A stretch of 64,000 nucleotides of DNA from Anoxybacillus mongoliensis (GCF_014201515.1 NZ_JACHEQ010000007.1:62001-126000); one strand, 5' to 3'. Positions 1 through 8,674 are shown, counted from the stretch's first letter. Numbers and translations are program-made. The notes: generated by a model not told the origin, from the letters alone.

Positions 1-2
1 AA

Positions 3-188
3 ACAACAGAGCGTAAGCGAGTGGCTGTTGTTCCGTACATTTTATTTTTTGGCCAGTTGCTTGACTACATTCATCAGACGTTGCAAGCAAACCAAACGAG
101 CGAAGTGTCGTTTACGTTGTATCCTCCCGTTCGAACATACGATGTTTTAGATCGCCTCGTTGAAAAACAAGTGAAGGAATGGGGATGA
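3..188 (+). CDS. sirB: Sirohydrochlorin ferrochelatase, C-terminal part (partial)
   Basis: The open frame enters from the left edge and ends at TGA 186-188; about 61 residues are visible. The tail carries VVPYILFFGQLLDYI and a closing LDRLVEKQVKEWG, which fits the C-terminus of the CbiX/SirB (YlnE) chelatase family that inserts Fe2+ into sirohydrochlorin to make siroheme. The next gene, four bases downstream on the same strand, is a YlnF-type precorrin-2 dehydrogenase, which is the order found in the Bacillus sulfate-assimilation operon (ylnD-ylnE-ylnF). The catalytic His residues lie outside the window, so the call rests on the tail and the neighbour. Confidence 0.72.
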   Translation, partial: TTERKRVAVVPYILFFGQLLDYIHQTLQANQTSEVSFTLYPPVRTYDVLDRLVEKQVKEWG

Positions 189-192
189 AAGT

Positions 193-693
193 ATGCTCCC
201 TTTTTTCGTACGCATGACAGGGAAAAAAGTTGTTATTGCTGGCGGGGGACGGATTGCGTATCGCCGCCTTCTCCCTCTTTTACATGAGGGAGCTTATATT
301 ACCGTCATTAGCCCAGAAGCGATCGACGCCATTGTTCATTTAGCCGAACAAAAACGAATTACGTGGCACCCCCGTCCCATTGAACCGACCGATTATAGCG
401 ATGCTTTTTTGATTATTGCGGCGACAAACGACCCGCATGTCAATGAGCAAATCGCTACATATGCAGCACCCAACCAACTTGTCAACGTAGCGAGCAACCA
501 TCTTCTCGGCAACGTTCATGTACCTGCATCTTTTTCGCGTGGAAAATTACAAATTGCCATTACGACAGGTGGAGCAAGCCCTGCACTTGCGAAAGAAATA
601 AAAAAACAACTAGAACAAATATTTGACGAATCGATTGCCGAGCATGTCGAACAACTATATAAACAACGCCAAAAGCAAAAAGAAGAGCATTGA
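193..693 (+). CDS. ylnF: Precorrin-2 dehydrogenase (YlnF/SirC type)
   Basis: This 166-residue protein oxidises precorrin-2 to sirohydrochlorin with NAD+, the step before iron insertion in siroheme synthesis. The N-terminus has a Rossmann NAD site (VVIAGGGRIAYRR, about residues 13-25), and the middle has the family-typical IIAATNDPHVNEQIA and SFSRGKLQIAITTGGASPALAKEIK segments. It is the short single-function form without the CysG methylase or chelatase parts, as in Bacillus. It follows the sirB end by four bases and is the last gene of that operon, since the next gene is convergent. Siroheme serves sulfite and nitrite reductases. Confidence 0.9.
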   Translation: MLPFFVRMTGKKVVIAGGGRIAYRRLLPLLHEGAYITVISPEAIDAIVHLAEQKRITWHPRPIEPTDYSDAFLIIAATNDPHVNEQIATYAAPNQLVNVASNHLLGNVHVPASFSRGKLQIAITTGGASPALAKEIKKQLEQIFDESIAEHVEQLYKQRQKQKEEH

Positions 694-705
694 CAGCTCT
701 TTCTT

Positions 706-1446
706 TTATGCCTCTAGCAACAATACTTCTAATGAAGGAGTGCGGGATACGTAACCAACGGCAACGACCGTATAAGACTTATTTGGTTGGAAGCGTACAT
801 TGGGAATCGATAAAACCACTTGATTTGTTCCTGCGACTCGCACATCGACATGTAATTTTTCGTTGACTGGCGCTTCAATGTAATCCGTCACCTTTCCAAA
901 TGAGGCATTGCGAAATAGCACATCGCCATTGCGCAACGCAATATCTACCGCTGGGGCATCTGGGGAAAAGTGGGCGAAACGCACTTTCGCTTTTCCGTGC
1001 GGCGCATATGGTTGGTCGATCATAGAAAGAAGTTGTAAGCGATGCACATCACCGATCACCGCAAGCGTATACGTCATTTTCGGCAATATTTGAATCGTTT
1101 GACTAAGAACTGGAGACGTCGTATGTCCTGCTGGATACACATCGATGCGATGCTCTCCTTTTGGTATTTTCATATATTGACTGAGTTGTTTATATTTCGC
1201 ATTTCGTAATATTTTTTGCCCATTGACATATACATCAACCGCAGGAGCATTAGGCGATGCGTGAAATAAACGAACTCGTCCGGCGTCATCATCTCTGTCT
1301 TCTTCGCGTGACTTCACGACTTTTTCTACATACTCCATATGTTTTCGCATATACTTTTCATACTGATCCCAATCTTTATATTGATAATAACGCGCCAACA
1401 AATCATACATAACTGCTTTTTGGATGTAACGATCCATTTCGTTCAC
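706..1446 (-). CDS. Two-repeat DUF4397 protein
   Basis: The protein has 246 residues. An N-terminal charged helical part (residues 1-55) is followed by two similar beta-rich units, each beginning with a V-R-(L/F)-x-H-x-S-P-(N/D)-APAVD motif (near 57 and 152). This is the DUF4397 signature, a fold found in Bacillus extracellular or envelope proteins of unknown function. No signal peptide is visible, which is odd for the family. GTG is taken as start because GGGAGGAAC lies eight bases before it; an ATG three codons in is the alternative. It converges on ylnF. No function is proposed. Confidence 0.8.
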   Translation of the reverse strand: MNEMDRYIQKAVMYDLLARYYQYKDWDQYEKYMRKHMEYVEKVVKSREEDRDDDAGRVRLFHASPNAPAVDVYVNGQKILRNAKYKQLSQYMKIPKGEHRIDVYPAGHTTSPVLSQTIQILPKMTYTLAVIGDVHRLQLLSMIDQPYAPHGKAKVRFAHFSPDAPAVDIALRNGDVLFRNASFGKVTDYIEAPVNEKLHVDVRVAGTNQVVLSIPNVRFQPNKSYTVVAVGYVSRTPSLEVLLLEA

Positions 1447-1550
1447 AACTGTTCCTCCCTCGTAAATCTTTTTACGTATTCAACGTATGCAATACAGGGT
1501 AGGCTGTTGTATGATTTTTATAGAAAATTTTCAGCGAAGGAGATAAATAG

Positions 1551-1829
1551 ATGATCGTTCGTTATTTCATCGTCGCGCACGGGCGCGTACAAGGGGTAGG
1601 ATTTCGTTACTTCGCTCAATACGAAGCAAGAAAACGAGGATTAACTGGCTGGATAAAAAATTGTGATGCCGATCATATGATCGAAATGGAAGTTCAAGGG
1701 GAAGTGGAAAAGGTTGAAGTGTTTGTTGATAAAATAAAACAAGGACCACCGTTTGCGTATGTAGAACGCATAGAACAATACGCCATTCCTACCGTCTCTC
1801 ATGAAACGGCTTTTCGCATAATATACTGA
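1551..1829 (+). CDS. acyP: Acylphosphatase
   Basis: This 92-residue protein hydrolyses carboxyl-phosphate bonds such as acetyl- or carbamoyl-phosphate. The acylphosphatase signature is intact: GRVQGVGFR near residues 11-19 supplies the phosphate-binding loop and catalytic Arg, and GWIKN near 32-36 supplies the catalytic Asn. Length is normal for the family. The start has a good site (GAAGGAG) eight bases upstream. It is transcribed alone and followed at once by a strong hairpin terminator. Confidence 0.93.
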   Translation: MIVRYFIVAHGRVQGVGFRYFAQYEARKRGLTGWIKNCDADHMIEMEVQGEVEKVEVFVDKIKQGPPFAYVERIEQYAIPTVSHETAFRIIY

Positions 1830-1856
1830 AAAAAGCTGACCGAAGTCAGCTTTTTT
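1829..1856. terminator. Bidirectional terminator between acyP and feo operon
   Basis: AAAAAAGCTGAC and GTCAGCTTTTTT form a 12-bp stem with a CGAA loop. U-runs result in both directions, so it can end acyP on + and the feo operon on -. The last codons of the FeoB-associated protein lie inside it. Confidence 0.9.
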
Positions 1857-1992
1857 CATGACAACTAGTGCTACATGATCCCTTGACAGAACAAGCCGCA
1901 CATGTACCACGTTTACTTTTTTGAATAAAACGAAAAATCGTCCATCCCGCATATCCGAAAATGATTGATCCGATAACAACATTTACAATCAT
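1846..1992 (-). CDS. FeoB-associated Cys-rich membrane protein
   Basis: This 48-residue protein has one N-terminal membrane helix (about residues 3-20) followed by a basic stretch and a short Cys-rich tail (CAACSVKGSCSTSC). This is the layout of the FeoB-associated small protein family that accompanies the ferrous iron transporter in Firmicutes. The ATG at 1990-1992 is chosen because AAAGGAAGGG lies just upstream; a longer open frame upstream overlaps feoB and has no support. It is the third gene of the feoA-feoB operon, 14 bases after feoB. Its exact role (scaffold or FeoC-like regulator) is not established. Confidence 0.85.
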   Translation of the reverse strand: MIVNVVIGSIIFGYAGWTIFRFIQKSKRGTCAACSVKGSCSTSCHEKS

Positions 1993-2006
1993 ATATATCC
2001 CTTCCT

Positions 2007-4010
2007 TTAGAAGCCGAACAAGCCTCCAACTTGGTAAATGACAAACGAAACGATATATGCAAGCACGAGCGCATAACCAATCGAAAACATCGTCCATTTC
2101 CGTGAACTTGTCTCTTTATAAATCGTCGCGACAGTGGCTAAGCATGGAACATATAGTAAAACGAACACCATAAAACTAAACGCTGATAGCGGAGTAAAGT
2201 GCGTTGCCATCAACCCTTGGAGCGATTCAACATCCGGCACATGATAAATAATGTTCATCGTTGATACAACGACTTCTTTGGCTAAAAAGCCGGTTAACAA
2301 CGCTGCTCCAGCTTGCCACGTTCCAAATCCAAGTGGGGCAAGCAGCGGGGCAAGTATACCACCGATTATCGCCAAAAAGCTGTCGTCCATATTTACATTA
2401 ACACCGTGCGGACCAACATAAGATAATAACCAAATGGCAACGGAACCACCAAAAATAAACGTTCCTGCTTTTTTCACAAATCCTTTTCCTTTATCCCACG
2501 TGCTACGCCATAGTGCTTGCCATTGTGGCATACGATATGGCGGCAATTCCACGACAAATACCGATGTTTCTTCTTTTAAAATCGTTAACGAAAAAAGTTT
2601 TGCAAGTATAAGCGCAAGTGAAATGCCTAGAACATATAAAGAAAGAACGACAATAGCTTGATGTGCTGCAAAAAATGCACCGACAAACAGAGCATATACC
2701 GGCAAGCGTGCGGAACAAGACATTAGCGGTGTTAACAACGTCGTCACAAGCCGCTCCCGTGGTTGCTCAATCGTCCGTGCCGCCATGACACCCGGAACAT
2801 TACAACCAAATCCGATAATAAGTGGAATAAATGCTTTTCCGTTCAATCCAACTGCTTCCATTAAGCGATCCATGACAAGCGCTACACGCGCCATATACCC
2901 TGAATCTTCTAAGAAAGAAATGAAGAAAAATAAAATGAAAATTTGCGGAACAAACACAAGCACACCGCCTACTCCTGCAATCACACCATCAACAACGAGC
3001 GCACGAATAAATTCAGAAGCACCGATCGCTTCTAGCATCGCTGTCACCGAATCGGTTAACGGACCAGCGAAAAAGCCATCAAGCAAATCGGAAAGCGGTG
3101 CTCCGAGCCAATCAAATGTAAGTTGAAATAACATATACATAGCTAGTAAAAAAAGCGGAATACCGATATATTTATTCGTCACAACTGCATCGATGCGATC
3201 CGTCAGCGTTACCTGTCCGATTTCTGTGCGTTGCACAACTTGTTCGATGACCTCTTTTACAAATGAACGACGTTTTTCATAAATAAACTGAGCAAGCGAC
3301 ATTTGTTCCGTATGCCGAACTTCTTTTTCTGCTTGTTCATATAATGAACGCCATGTTGCCTCCGGCCATTTTTCTGCAACATAATCACGAACGTAGCTAT
3401 TTCCTTCATAAAATTGAATGGCTAACCAACGAACTGGGAATTGTTCCTCTGTGCCCCATGACGCGATAAATCGTTCAATCGCTCGTTCCATCGCCTCACC
3501 GTAAAAAAGAGTGAAAGGCTCCGTTTGCCCTGTCACTTTTTCAAGCAACGTGTGTTCTATTTGATCGCATCCTTTCCCTGTTCGAGCAATGACAGGAACA
3601 ACAGGAACGCGCAACGCTTCTGCTAATTTGGCTTGATCGATAAATATGCCGCGTCTTTCTGCGACATCCACCATATTTAAAGCGACTGTCAGCGGTTTAC
3701 CGAATTCTAATAGCTGCACAGTTAACAATAAATTTCGTTCTAGTTGTGACGCATCGACGATATTTAAAATTTCATCGAACGATTCAGTCAATAAAAATTG
3801 CGTCACGACACGCTCATCGCGGGAAAGTGGATGAAGCGAATATACGCCGGGCAAATCAATCATTTTTGCTTTTTTGCTACGCAAAACACCCACTTTTTTT
3901 TCAACGGTAACGCCGCTCCAGTTTCCCACATACTCGTACGTTCCTGTTAATTGATTAAACAATGACGTTTTCCCTGTATTTGGGTTACCTACAAGTGCAA
4001 TATGCATCAT
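2007..4010 (-). CDS. feoB: Ferrous iron transport protein B
   Basis: FeoB is the inner-membrane Fe2+ transporter with a cytosolic G domain. In this 667-residue copy the G1 loop GNPNTGKTS is at 8-16, the Thr-containing G2 switch near 29-35, G3 DLPG at 52-55, and G4 NMVD near 113. A helical linker follows, then the polytopic permease with two Gate-type repeats (for example SGYMARVALVMDRLM and GFGCNVPGVMA with its conserved Cys). Length matches Bacillus FeoB. The start overlaps the feoA stop by four bases (ATGA), which suggests translational coupling. Import is likely repressed by iron through the Fur-like site ahead of feoA. Confidence 0.97.
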   Translation of the reverse strand: MMHIALVGNPNTGKTSLFNQLTGTYEYVGNWSGVTVEKKVGVLRSKKAKMIDLPGVYSLHPLSRDERVVTQFLLTESFDEILNIVDASQLERNLLLTVQLLEFGKPLTVALNMVDVAERRGIFIDQAKLAEALRVPVVPVIARTGKGCDQIEHTLLEKVTGQTEPFTLFYGEAMERAIERFIASWGTEEQFPVRWLAIQFYEGNSYVRDYVAEKWPEATWRSLYEQAEKEVRHTEQMSLAQFIYEKRRSFVKEVIEQVVQRTEIGQVTLTDRIDAVVTNKYIGIPLFLLAMYMLFQLTFDWLGAPLSDLLDGFFAGPLTDSVTAMLEAIGASEFIRALVVDGVIAGVGGVLVFVPQIFILFFFISFLEDSGYMARVALVMDRLMEAVGLNGKAFIPLIIGFGCNVPGVMAARTIEQPRERLVTTLLTPLMSCSARLPVYALFVGAFFAAHQAIVVLSLYVLGISLALILAKLFSLTILKEETSVFVVELPPYRMPQWQALWRSTWDKGKGFVKKAGTFIFGGSVAIWLLSYVGPHGVNVNMDDSFLAIIGGILAPLLAPLGFGTWQAGAALLTGFLAKEVVVSTMNIIYHVPDVESLQGLMATHFTPLSAFSFMVFVLLYVPCLATVATIYKETSSRKWTMFSIGYALVLAYIVSFVIYQVGGLFGF

Positions 4011-4237
4011 AACGGCTTCACCTGAATGTTCATCGCCTCATGACGGCGGATGCCGACACATTGTCCACAATTTTCGATCATAAATGGGCCACCAAGCGGC
4101 ATCGTGCATTTCAAACAAATTTCTGCCCCTTCCGTTACCCCCATATCTAACAATCTTCTTTTTACTAAATCACTTACTTGCGATAAATCAACAATTTTCG
4201 CACGTTCCCCAACTCGTAATTGCGTCATCGCAACCAT
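4007..4237 (-). CDS. feoA: Ferrous iron transport protein A
   Basis: FeoA is a 76-residue cytosolic SH3-like protein that supports FeoB. The frame shows the usual pattern: LRVGERAKIVDL at the start, LDMGVTEGAEI in the middle, and a GGPFMIENCGQCVGIRRHEAMNI end. It is the promoter-proximal gene of feoA-feoB-small protein, and a Fur-box-like sequence lies 15-30 bases ahead of the ATG. The start codon is preceded by a weak GGGGGATTAC ribosome site. Confidence 0.93.
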   Translation of the reverse strand: MVAMTQLRVGERAKIVDLSQVSDLVKRRLLDMGVTEGAEICLKCTMPLGGPFMIENCGQCVGIRRHEAMNIQVKPL

Positions 4238-4249
4238 ACGTAATCCCCC

Positions 4250-4290
4250 AATTAATAATGATAACCTTTTTCATTAATCATTATAGTACG
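4250..4290 (-). promoter_or_regulatory. Fur-box-like operator ahead of feoA
   Basis: The sequence AATAATGATAACC at about 4254-4266 matches 11 of 13 positions of the GATAATGATAATC-type Fur hexamer array. A second AT-rich ATTAATCATTAT motif follows at about 4272-4283. The position directly ahead of an iron uptake operon supports Fur control. This is a by-eye match only. Confidence 0.55.
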
Positions 4291-4334
4291 AGTAAACAAA
4301 AACATCTATCTTTTTTTATTGTGTTCACAAAATA

Positions 4335-5051
4335 TTACGATGCGGAGGACACAGGCATATGTTTAAAACATGTCTGTATAATAGCTTCATTCGCTCGTTC
4401 GTTTTTTAAACAAAACAAACGATCTTCACCGCATATGTCAACACCGAGCACATGCTTGAATCGGAAAAGATAGTCAACGTAAGTGATAAGGGAGCGTAGC
4501 GACATTGTCCCTTGATCCCAATTTGTTTGTGCATCTTGAGGGCGAAGCACATCTTTATCAATGCTAATGTATATATGTTTTGTCGGAATTGCGCGCACAA
4601 TCGTCATTGGCGCATACATGAAATTGCTTTTTGGAAAGATCGTAACATATGAAGATGTGTTCGAAGTTGCAGAACCGATGATGACAACATGTTTTAATGT
4701 CGGAACGTGTTTTTGAGCATATAATACCCATGAACCACATGAAAGAAGTGGAAACAACGTTTGCTCATTCATGTCTGTATGATGGTCAAACAATACGAGC
4801 GTAAACGGCTCACGAAACGGCTTAAGTAATGCGTATGAAACGTAATGATAGTTGCCGCTTCCGATAAACGTTATCCCTCTTGTATGGCGGCATGCCAGTC
4901 GTTTTTCAATTTCTTGCATCGCACCGTCATCGCAATACAAATTCGTTCCTTTAATGTCATCCATCTCGATCCATTCATGAGGAAAACGAAGAAGGTTTCG
5001 TTGCCACGTATACGTATGATCGAAGTTTAAAAACGTTACACTTGGATGCAT
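4335..5051 (-). CDS. Arginase/agmatinase-fold protein
   Basis: The 238-residue protein belongs to the ureohydrolase superfamily. It has a G-S-G-N-Y-H segment, the metal-binding LFDHHTDMN (D-x-H-x-D) and a second SIDKDVL (D-x-D) motif, so a two-metal centre is plausible. The final Asp of the canonical DxDxxDP motif is replaced (DKDVLRP), so substrate cannot be assigned to arginine, agmatine or formiminoglutamate. The ATG at 5049-5051 is chosen over a TTG 16 codons upstream because GGGGAGAAG lies just before it. The gene stands alone between feoA and a divergent redox gene. Confidence 0.75.
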   Translation of the reverse strand: MHPSVTFLNFDHTYTWQRNLLRFPHEWIEMDDIKGTNLYCDDGAMQEIEKRLACRHTRGITFIGSGNYHYVSYALLKPFREPFTLVLFDHHTDMNEQTLFPLLSCGSWVLYAQKHVPTLKHVVIIGSATSNTSSYVTIFPKSNFMYAPMTIVRAIPTKHIYISIDKDVLRPQDAQTNWDQGTMSLRSLITYVDYLFRFKHVLGVDICGEDRLFCLKNERANEAIIQTCFKHMPVSSAS

Positions 5052-5129
5052 ACTTCTCCCCACCCTTGTGCAAGTTTTTTCTTCAATCAAATTATACAAA
5101 CATCTTAATCACATGCACAACGACGTTTT

Positions 5130-5147
5130 TCGTGAAAGAATTCACAT
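5130..5147 (+). promoter_or_regulatory. Distal Rex/Fnr-like palindrome
   Basis: TCGTGAAAGAATTCACAT contains the perfect inverted repeat GTGAA-N4-TTCAC. It matches the Rex consensus TTGTGAA-N4-TTCACAA at all but two positions. It lies 63 bases (about six helical turns) upstream of a second copy. Confidence 0.5.
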
Positions 5148-5192
5148 ATTTGTCAAAAACAAATACTAATACCCCTTTATCTATATATATTC

Positions 5193-5210
5193 TTGTGATA
5201 CAATTCACAA
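5193..5210 (+). promoter_or_regulatory. Proximal Rex/Fnr-like palindrome over the -10 region
   Basis: TTGTGATACAATTCACAA is an inverted repeat TTGTGA-N6-TCACAA. It fits the Rex (NADH/NAD+ sensor) box well and also the Bacillus Fnr half-sites TGTGA/TCACA. The centre TACAAT resembles a -10 element, so binding would block the promoter of the downstream CoA-disulfide reductase fusion. Which regulator uses it cannot be told from sequence alone. Confidence 0.6.
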
Positions 5211-5229
5211 TGTAAGGAGGCTGATCAAG

Positions 5230-7671
5230 ATGAGCAAAAAAATCGTGATAGTTGGTGGCGTAGCTGGTGGCGCAACGACAGCTGCTCGCTTACGTCGTTT
5301 AGATGAACAAGCAGAAATCGTGATGTTTGAACGTGGAGAATATATTTCATTTGCAAACTGTGGTCTTCCATATTATATCGGTGGTGCAATCGCAGAGCGT
5401 GATGCTTTGCTCGTGCAAACGGTTGAAGGAATGGCAGAGAAATTTAATCTTGACATTCGTATTCAAAGCGAAGTCATTGCCATTAACCGTGAACGTAAAA
5501 CGGTAACTGTAAAACATTTGACAACCGGAAAAACGTATGAAGAAAACTATGATTATCTCGTTTTATCGCCAGGGGCAAGCCCAATAAAACCAAACATCCC
5601 AGGTATTGAAGAAGCGAACGATTTATTTACATTGCGCAACATTCCAGATACAGATCGGATCAAAGCATATGTAGATGAAAAGAAACCGAAAAGAGCGGTC
5701 GTCATCGGTGGCGGCTTCATCGGGGTAGAAATGGCTGAAAACTTATGGGAACGTGGCATACATGTCACGCTTGTTGAAATGGCGAAGCAAATTATGGCAC
5801 CTGTCGATTACGAAATGGCGGCGATTCTCCATCAGCATATGAGAGATAAAGGCGTGCGCCTCATTTTAGAAGACGGTGTCGCAGCATTTGAAAAGCAAGG
5901 AAAAATTGTTCGCCTACAAAGCGGAACAACACTTGATACGGACATGATCGTATTAGCAATTGGCGTAAAACCAGAAAATGAATTAGCGAAACAGGCAGGA
6001 TTAGCGATTGGCGAACGGGGTGGCATTCAAGTAAATGAATATTTACAAACATCTGATCCATCGATTTATGCCATTGGCGATGCGATCGAAGTGATGGACT
6101 ATATTAACGGCAAACCGACTCACATTCCGCTCGCATGGCCCGCAAACCGTCAAGGTCGAATTGTTGCGGACCATATCAATGGTCGAAACGTACACTACAA
6201 AGGAACGCTCGGCACAGCGATCGCGAAAGTATTTGACATGACGGTAGCGGCAACAGGAAACAATGAAAAAACGTTACAACGTCTCGGCATACAATATGAA
6301 GTGATACACATTCATCCAAATTCACATGCAAGCTATTATCCAGGGGCATTTCCAATTGCTCTAAAACTATTGTTTGATCGACAAACGGGTCGCATATTCG
6401 GAGCACAAGCAGTTGGCTATGACGGTGTCGATAAACGAATTGACGTCATTGCAACAGCAATCAAAGGTGGAATGACTGTATTTGACTTACCAGATTTAGA
6501 ATTAGCGTACGCACCGCCATATTCATCTGCTAAAGACCCCGTCAATATGGCTGGTTATGTCGCAACAAACATCATTGAAGATATGGTTGAAACGATTCAA
6601 TGGCATGAAGTGAATGAATTAGTGAAAAGCGGAGCATGTCTCGTTGATGTTCGTGAGGAAATAGAACGCGACATGGGCTTTATTCCAGGCTCAATGAACA
6701 TTCCGCTTGGACAATTACGCCAGCGACTTCATGAACTGCCTAAAGATGAAACGATATATGTATATTGCCAAGTCGGACTACGCGGTTATTTAGCGGCTCG
6801 TATATTAACTCAACATGGTTTCCACGTGAAAAACTTAGATGGCGGATATAAAACATATGCAGCTGTTTATAGCGAGCAACAAGAGCAACGAAAAGAGGAA
6901 CAAACGGAAAAACAAGTGGAGCGTGTAGACGTCATGAATGTTCAAGCGACAACAACACTAGACGCATGTGGACTCCAATGCCCTGGACCAATTATGAAAG
7001 TATATCAAACGATGGAACAGTTAAAAGACGGGGATGTACTAGAAGTAAAAGCAACAGATCCAGGGTTTGCACGCGATATTCAATCATGGTGTAAAAAAAC
7101 AGGTAATACGCTGTTAAAAACAATTTTTGAAAATAAAATGTTTATCACCTACATTCAAAAAGGAACGAATAAAACCACTTTACCTGAAAAAGAAACAAGA
7201 AAAGACGGCGCAACGCTCGTTGTTTTCAGTGGCGATTTAGATAAAGCGATCGCATCGTTTATTATCGCATCAGGGGCTGCTGCAATGGGTAAAAAAGTAA
7301 CGATGTTCTTTACGTTCTGGGGACTCAACATTTTACGAAAAAAAGATGCACCTCCCGTACAAAAAGATATGCTTGAAAAAATGTTCGGCATGATGATGCC
7401 AAAAGGTGTTCACGATCTTCCATTATCAAAAATGAACATGGCAGGCATGGGTCCAAAAATGATTCAATACGTGATGGAAAAGAAACATGTCGACGATATT
7501 GAAACATTGATGAAAAATGCGATGGCTGCAGGAGTTAAACTTGTCGCTTGCTCGATGTCGATGGACATTATGGGCATTAAAAAAGAAGAATTAATTGATG
7601 GAATCGAAATTGGCGGTGTCGCCACATATTTAGGCGATGCTGAAGAAGCTGGATTAAACTTGTTTATTTAA
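5230..7671 (+). CDS. CoA-disulfide reductase-rhodanese-TusA-DsrE2 fusion
   Basis: This 813-residue sulfur-transfer flavoprotein has four domains. Residues 1-450 are a pyridine-nucleotide disulfide reductase of the CoA-disulfide reductase type: FAD site GGVAGGATTAARLRR, single active Cys44 in FANCGLPYY, NAD(P)H site VVIGGGFIGVEMAENL. Residues 455-545 are a rhodanese with active Cys513 (YCQVGLRG). Residues 575-645 are a TusA unit with Cys584 in CGLQCPGP. Residues 655-813 are a DsrE2-like unit. A persulfide could be passed Cys44 to Cys513 to Cys584. The start has AAGGAGG nine bases upstream. It is monocistronic, with Rex/Fnr-like operators before and a terminator after. Confidence 0.92.
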   Translation: MSKKIVIVGGVAGGATTAARLRRLDEQAEIVMFERGEYISFANCGLPYYIGGAIAERDALLVQTVEGMAEKFNLDIRIQSEVIAINRERKTVTVKHLTTGKTYEENYDYLVLSPGASPIKPNIPGIEEANDLFTLRNIPDTDRIKAYVDEKKPKRAVVIGGGFIGVEMAENLWERGIHVTLVEMAKQIMAPVDYEMAAILHQHMRDKGVRLILEDGVAAFEKQGKIVRLQSGTTLDTDMIVLAIGVKPENELAKQAGLAIGERGGIQVNEYLQTSDPSIYAIGDAIEVMDYINGKPTHIPLAWPANRQGRIVADHINGRNVHYKGTLGTAIAKVFDMTVAATGNNEKTLQRLGIQYEVIHIHPNSHASYYPGAFPIALKLLFDRQTGRIFGAQAVGYDGVDKRIDVIATAIKGGMTVFDLPDLELAYAPPYSSAKDPVNMAGYVATNIIEDMVETIQWHEVNELVKSGACLVDVREEIERDMGFIPGSMNIPLGQLRQRLHELPKDETIYVYCQVGLRGYLAARILTQHGFHVKNLDGGYKTYAAVYSEQQEQRKEEQTEKQVERVDVMNVQATTTLDACGLQCPGPIMKVYQTMEQLKDGDVLEVKATDPGFARDIQSWCKKTGNTLLKTIFENKMFITYIQKGTNKTTLPEKETRKDGATLVVFSGDLDKAIASFIIASGAAAMGKKVTMFFTFWGLNILRKKDAPPVQKDMLEKMFGMMMPKGVHDLPLSKMNMAGMGPKMIQYVMEKKHVDDIETLMKNAMAAGVKLVACSMSMDIMGIKKEELIDGIEIGGVATYLGDAEEAGLNLFI

Positions 7672-7678
7672 AAAAATC

Positions 7679-7710
7679 GGGCTATCTCGCTACGGAGATA
7701 GCCCTTTCAA
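7679..7710 (+). terminator. Terminator of the redox fusion gene
   Basis: GGGCTATCTC and GAGATAGCCC form a perfect 10-bp stem with a six-base loop, followed by TTTC. Confidence 0.85.
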
Positions 7711-7798
7711 GTATATTCACAGGGGGATCGGGGGAATACACTTAGCATTATCCATTATGACCATTGTTTTTAATTTTATACATATGTTCATAAAATTT

Positions 7799-8488
7799 TT
7801 ATGCGATTTTTCGGTTATCTATTTTTTTATTTTTTACGTATCCAGCAAGTAAAACAACAGCGGTCACAACAATAAGGAATACGAACGACTGTGAACCTTG
7901 CGGAAAAGCAATCCACTTTCTCATTTGTTCATCTTTCAACAACATTTCTCCTGCCGTCCACGCTAAAATGCCCGAACCAACATACGGAATCCATTTATAT
8001 TTTTCCATCGCCAACACAATAGCCTTCGAACCAAAAATCATAATCGGAATGCTGATGGCGACACCGAAAGCGATCATGCCAATATGCCCGCCTGACGCCC
8101 CTGCAATCGCCACAACATTATCTAAACTCATGACAGCATCGGCGATGATAATTGTCCAAATCGCCTTCCATAAACGATCGGCAGCTTGTATACTCGCTTC
8201 TTCCTCCTCATTGATCAACACTTTATACGCAATCCAAAGGAGCAATAACCCTCCAAAGAAATGAACAAATGGGATTTGCAATAAAAAGACAATCACCGCA
8301 GCAAACAAAACACGCAAAATGACTGCCCCAGCCGTACCGAATACAATAGCGCGATTGCGTTGTTTTTCCGGCAATCGCCGTGTAGCCATCGCAATCACAA
8401 TCGCGTTATCCCCAGAAAGAATAATATCAATCGCAATAATTTTTAACAAAGCAAGTAGCGCTTCTGATGAAATGATCCAATCACCCAT
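7799..8488 (-). CDS. TerC/YjbE family integral membrane protein
   Basis: This 229-residue protein has about seven membrane helices. The two TerC signature segments are present: DIILSGDNAIVIAMATR near residue 20 and DAVMSLDNVVAIAGASGGH near 120, each with acidic residues inside a helix, as expected for metal-ion transport. Bacillus TerC homologues (YceF, YkoY, YjbE) have been linked to Mn2+ export during protein secretion; whether this copy does that is inference. The start is ATG with AAAGGGGAAC upstream. The 5' region holds no recognisable yybP-ykoY manganese riboswitch. Confidence 0.85.
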   Translation of the reverse strand: MGDWIISSEALLALLKIIAIDIILSGDNAIVIAMATRRLPEKQRNRAIVFGTAGAVILRVLFAAVIVFLLQIPFVHFFGGLLLLWIAYKVLINEEEEASIQAADRLWKAIWTIIIADAVMSLDNVVAIAGASGGHIGMIAFGVAISIPIMIFGSKAIVLAMEKYKWIPYVGSGILAWTAGEMLLKDEQMRKWIAFPQGSQSFVFLIVVTAVVLLAGYVKNKKIDNRKIA

Positions 8489-8665
8489 TTGAGTTCCCCT
8501 TTTTCAATGTACTTCTCCCCTATCTTATCGCGAAGCTCGTCTACATTCAACTTTTCTATTCCGACATATATGTTAAATTCTCTCTTTATTTTTACAAAAA
8601 CCGACCGTTGTAATGTATTTGTAACATAATTTAATGGCTATGTAACAATTTTTCGACATCTTTTT

Positions 8666-8674
8666 TGTTATAAT
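8666..8674 (+). promoter_or_regulatory. Extended -10 promoter of NlpC/P60 gene
   Basis: TGTTATAAT is a perfect extended -10 (TGnTATAAT). The -35 at the right spacing is weak. It lies about 40 bases before the ATG at 8714. Confidence 0.6.

Noticed and set aside
1641-1982. 113-residue minus-strand frame over acyP
   Set aside because: It is antisense to a clear acylphosphatase and overlaps the FeoB-associated gene and terminator.
8489-8560. yybP-ykoY manganese riboswitch before the TerC gene
   Set aside because: Only a short GATAGGGGAGAAG likeness is present; the leader is too short and the second conserved part is missing.
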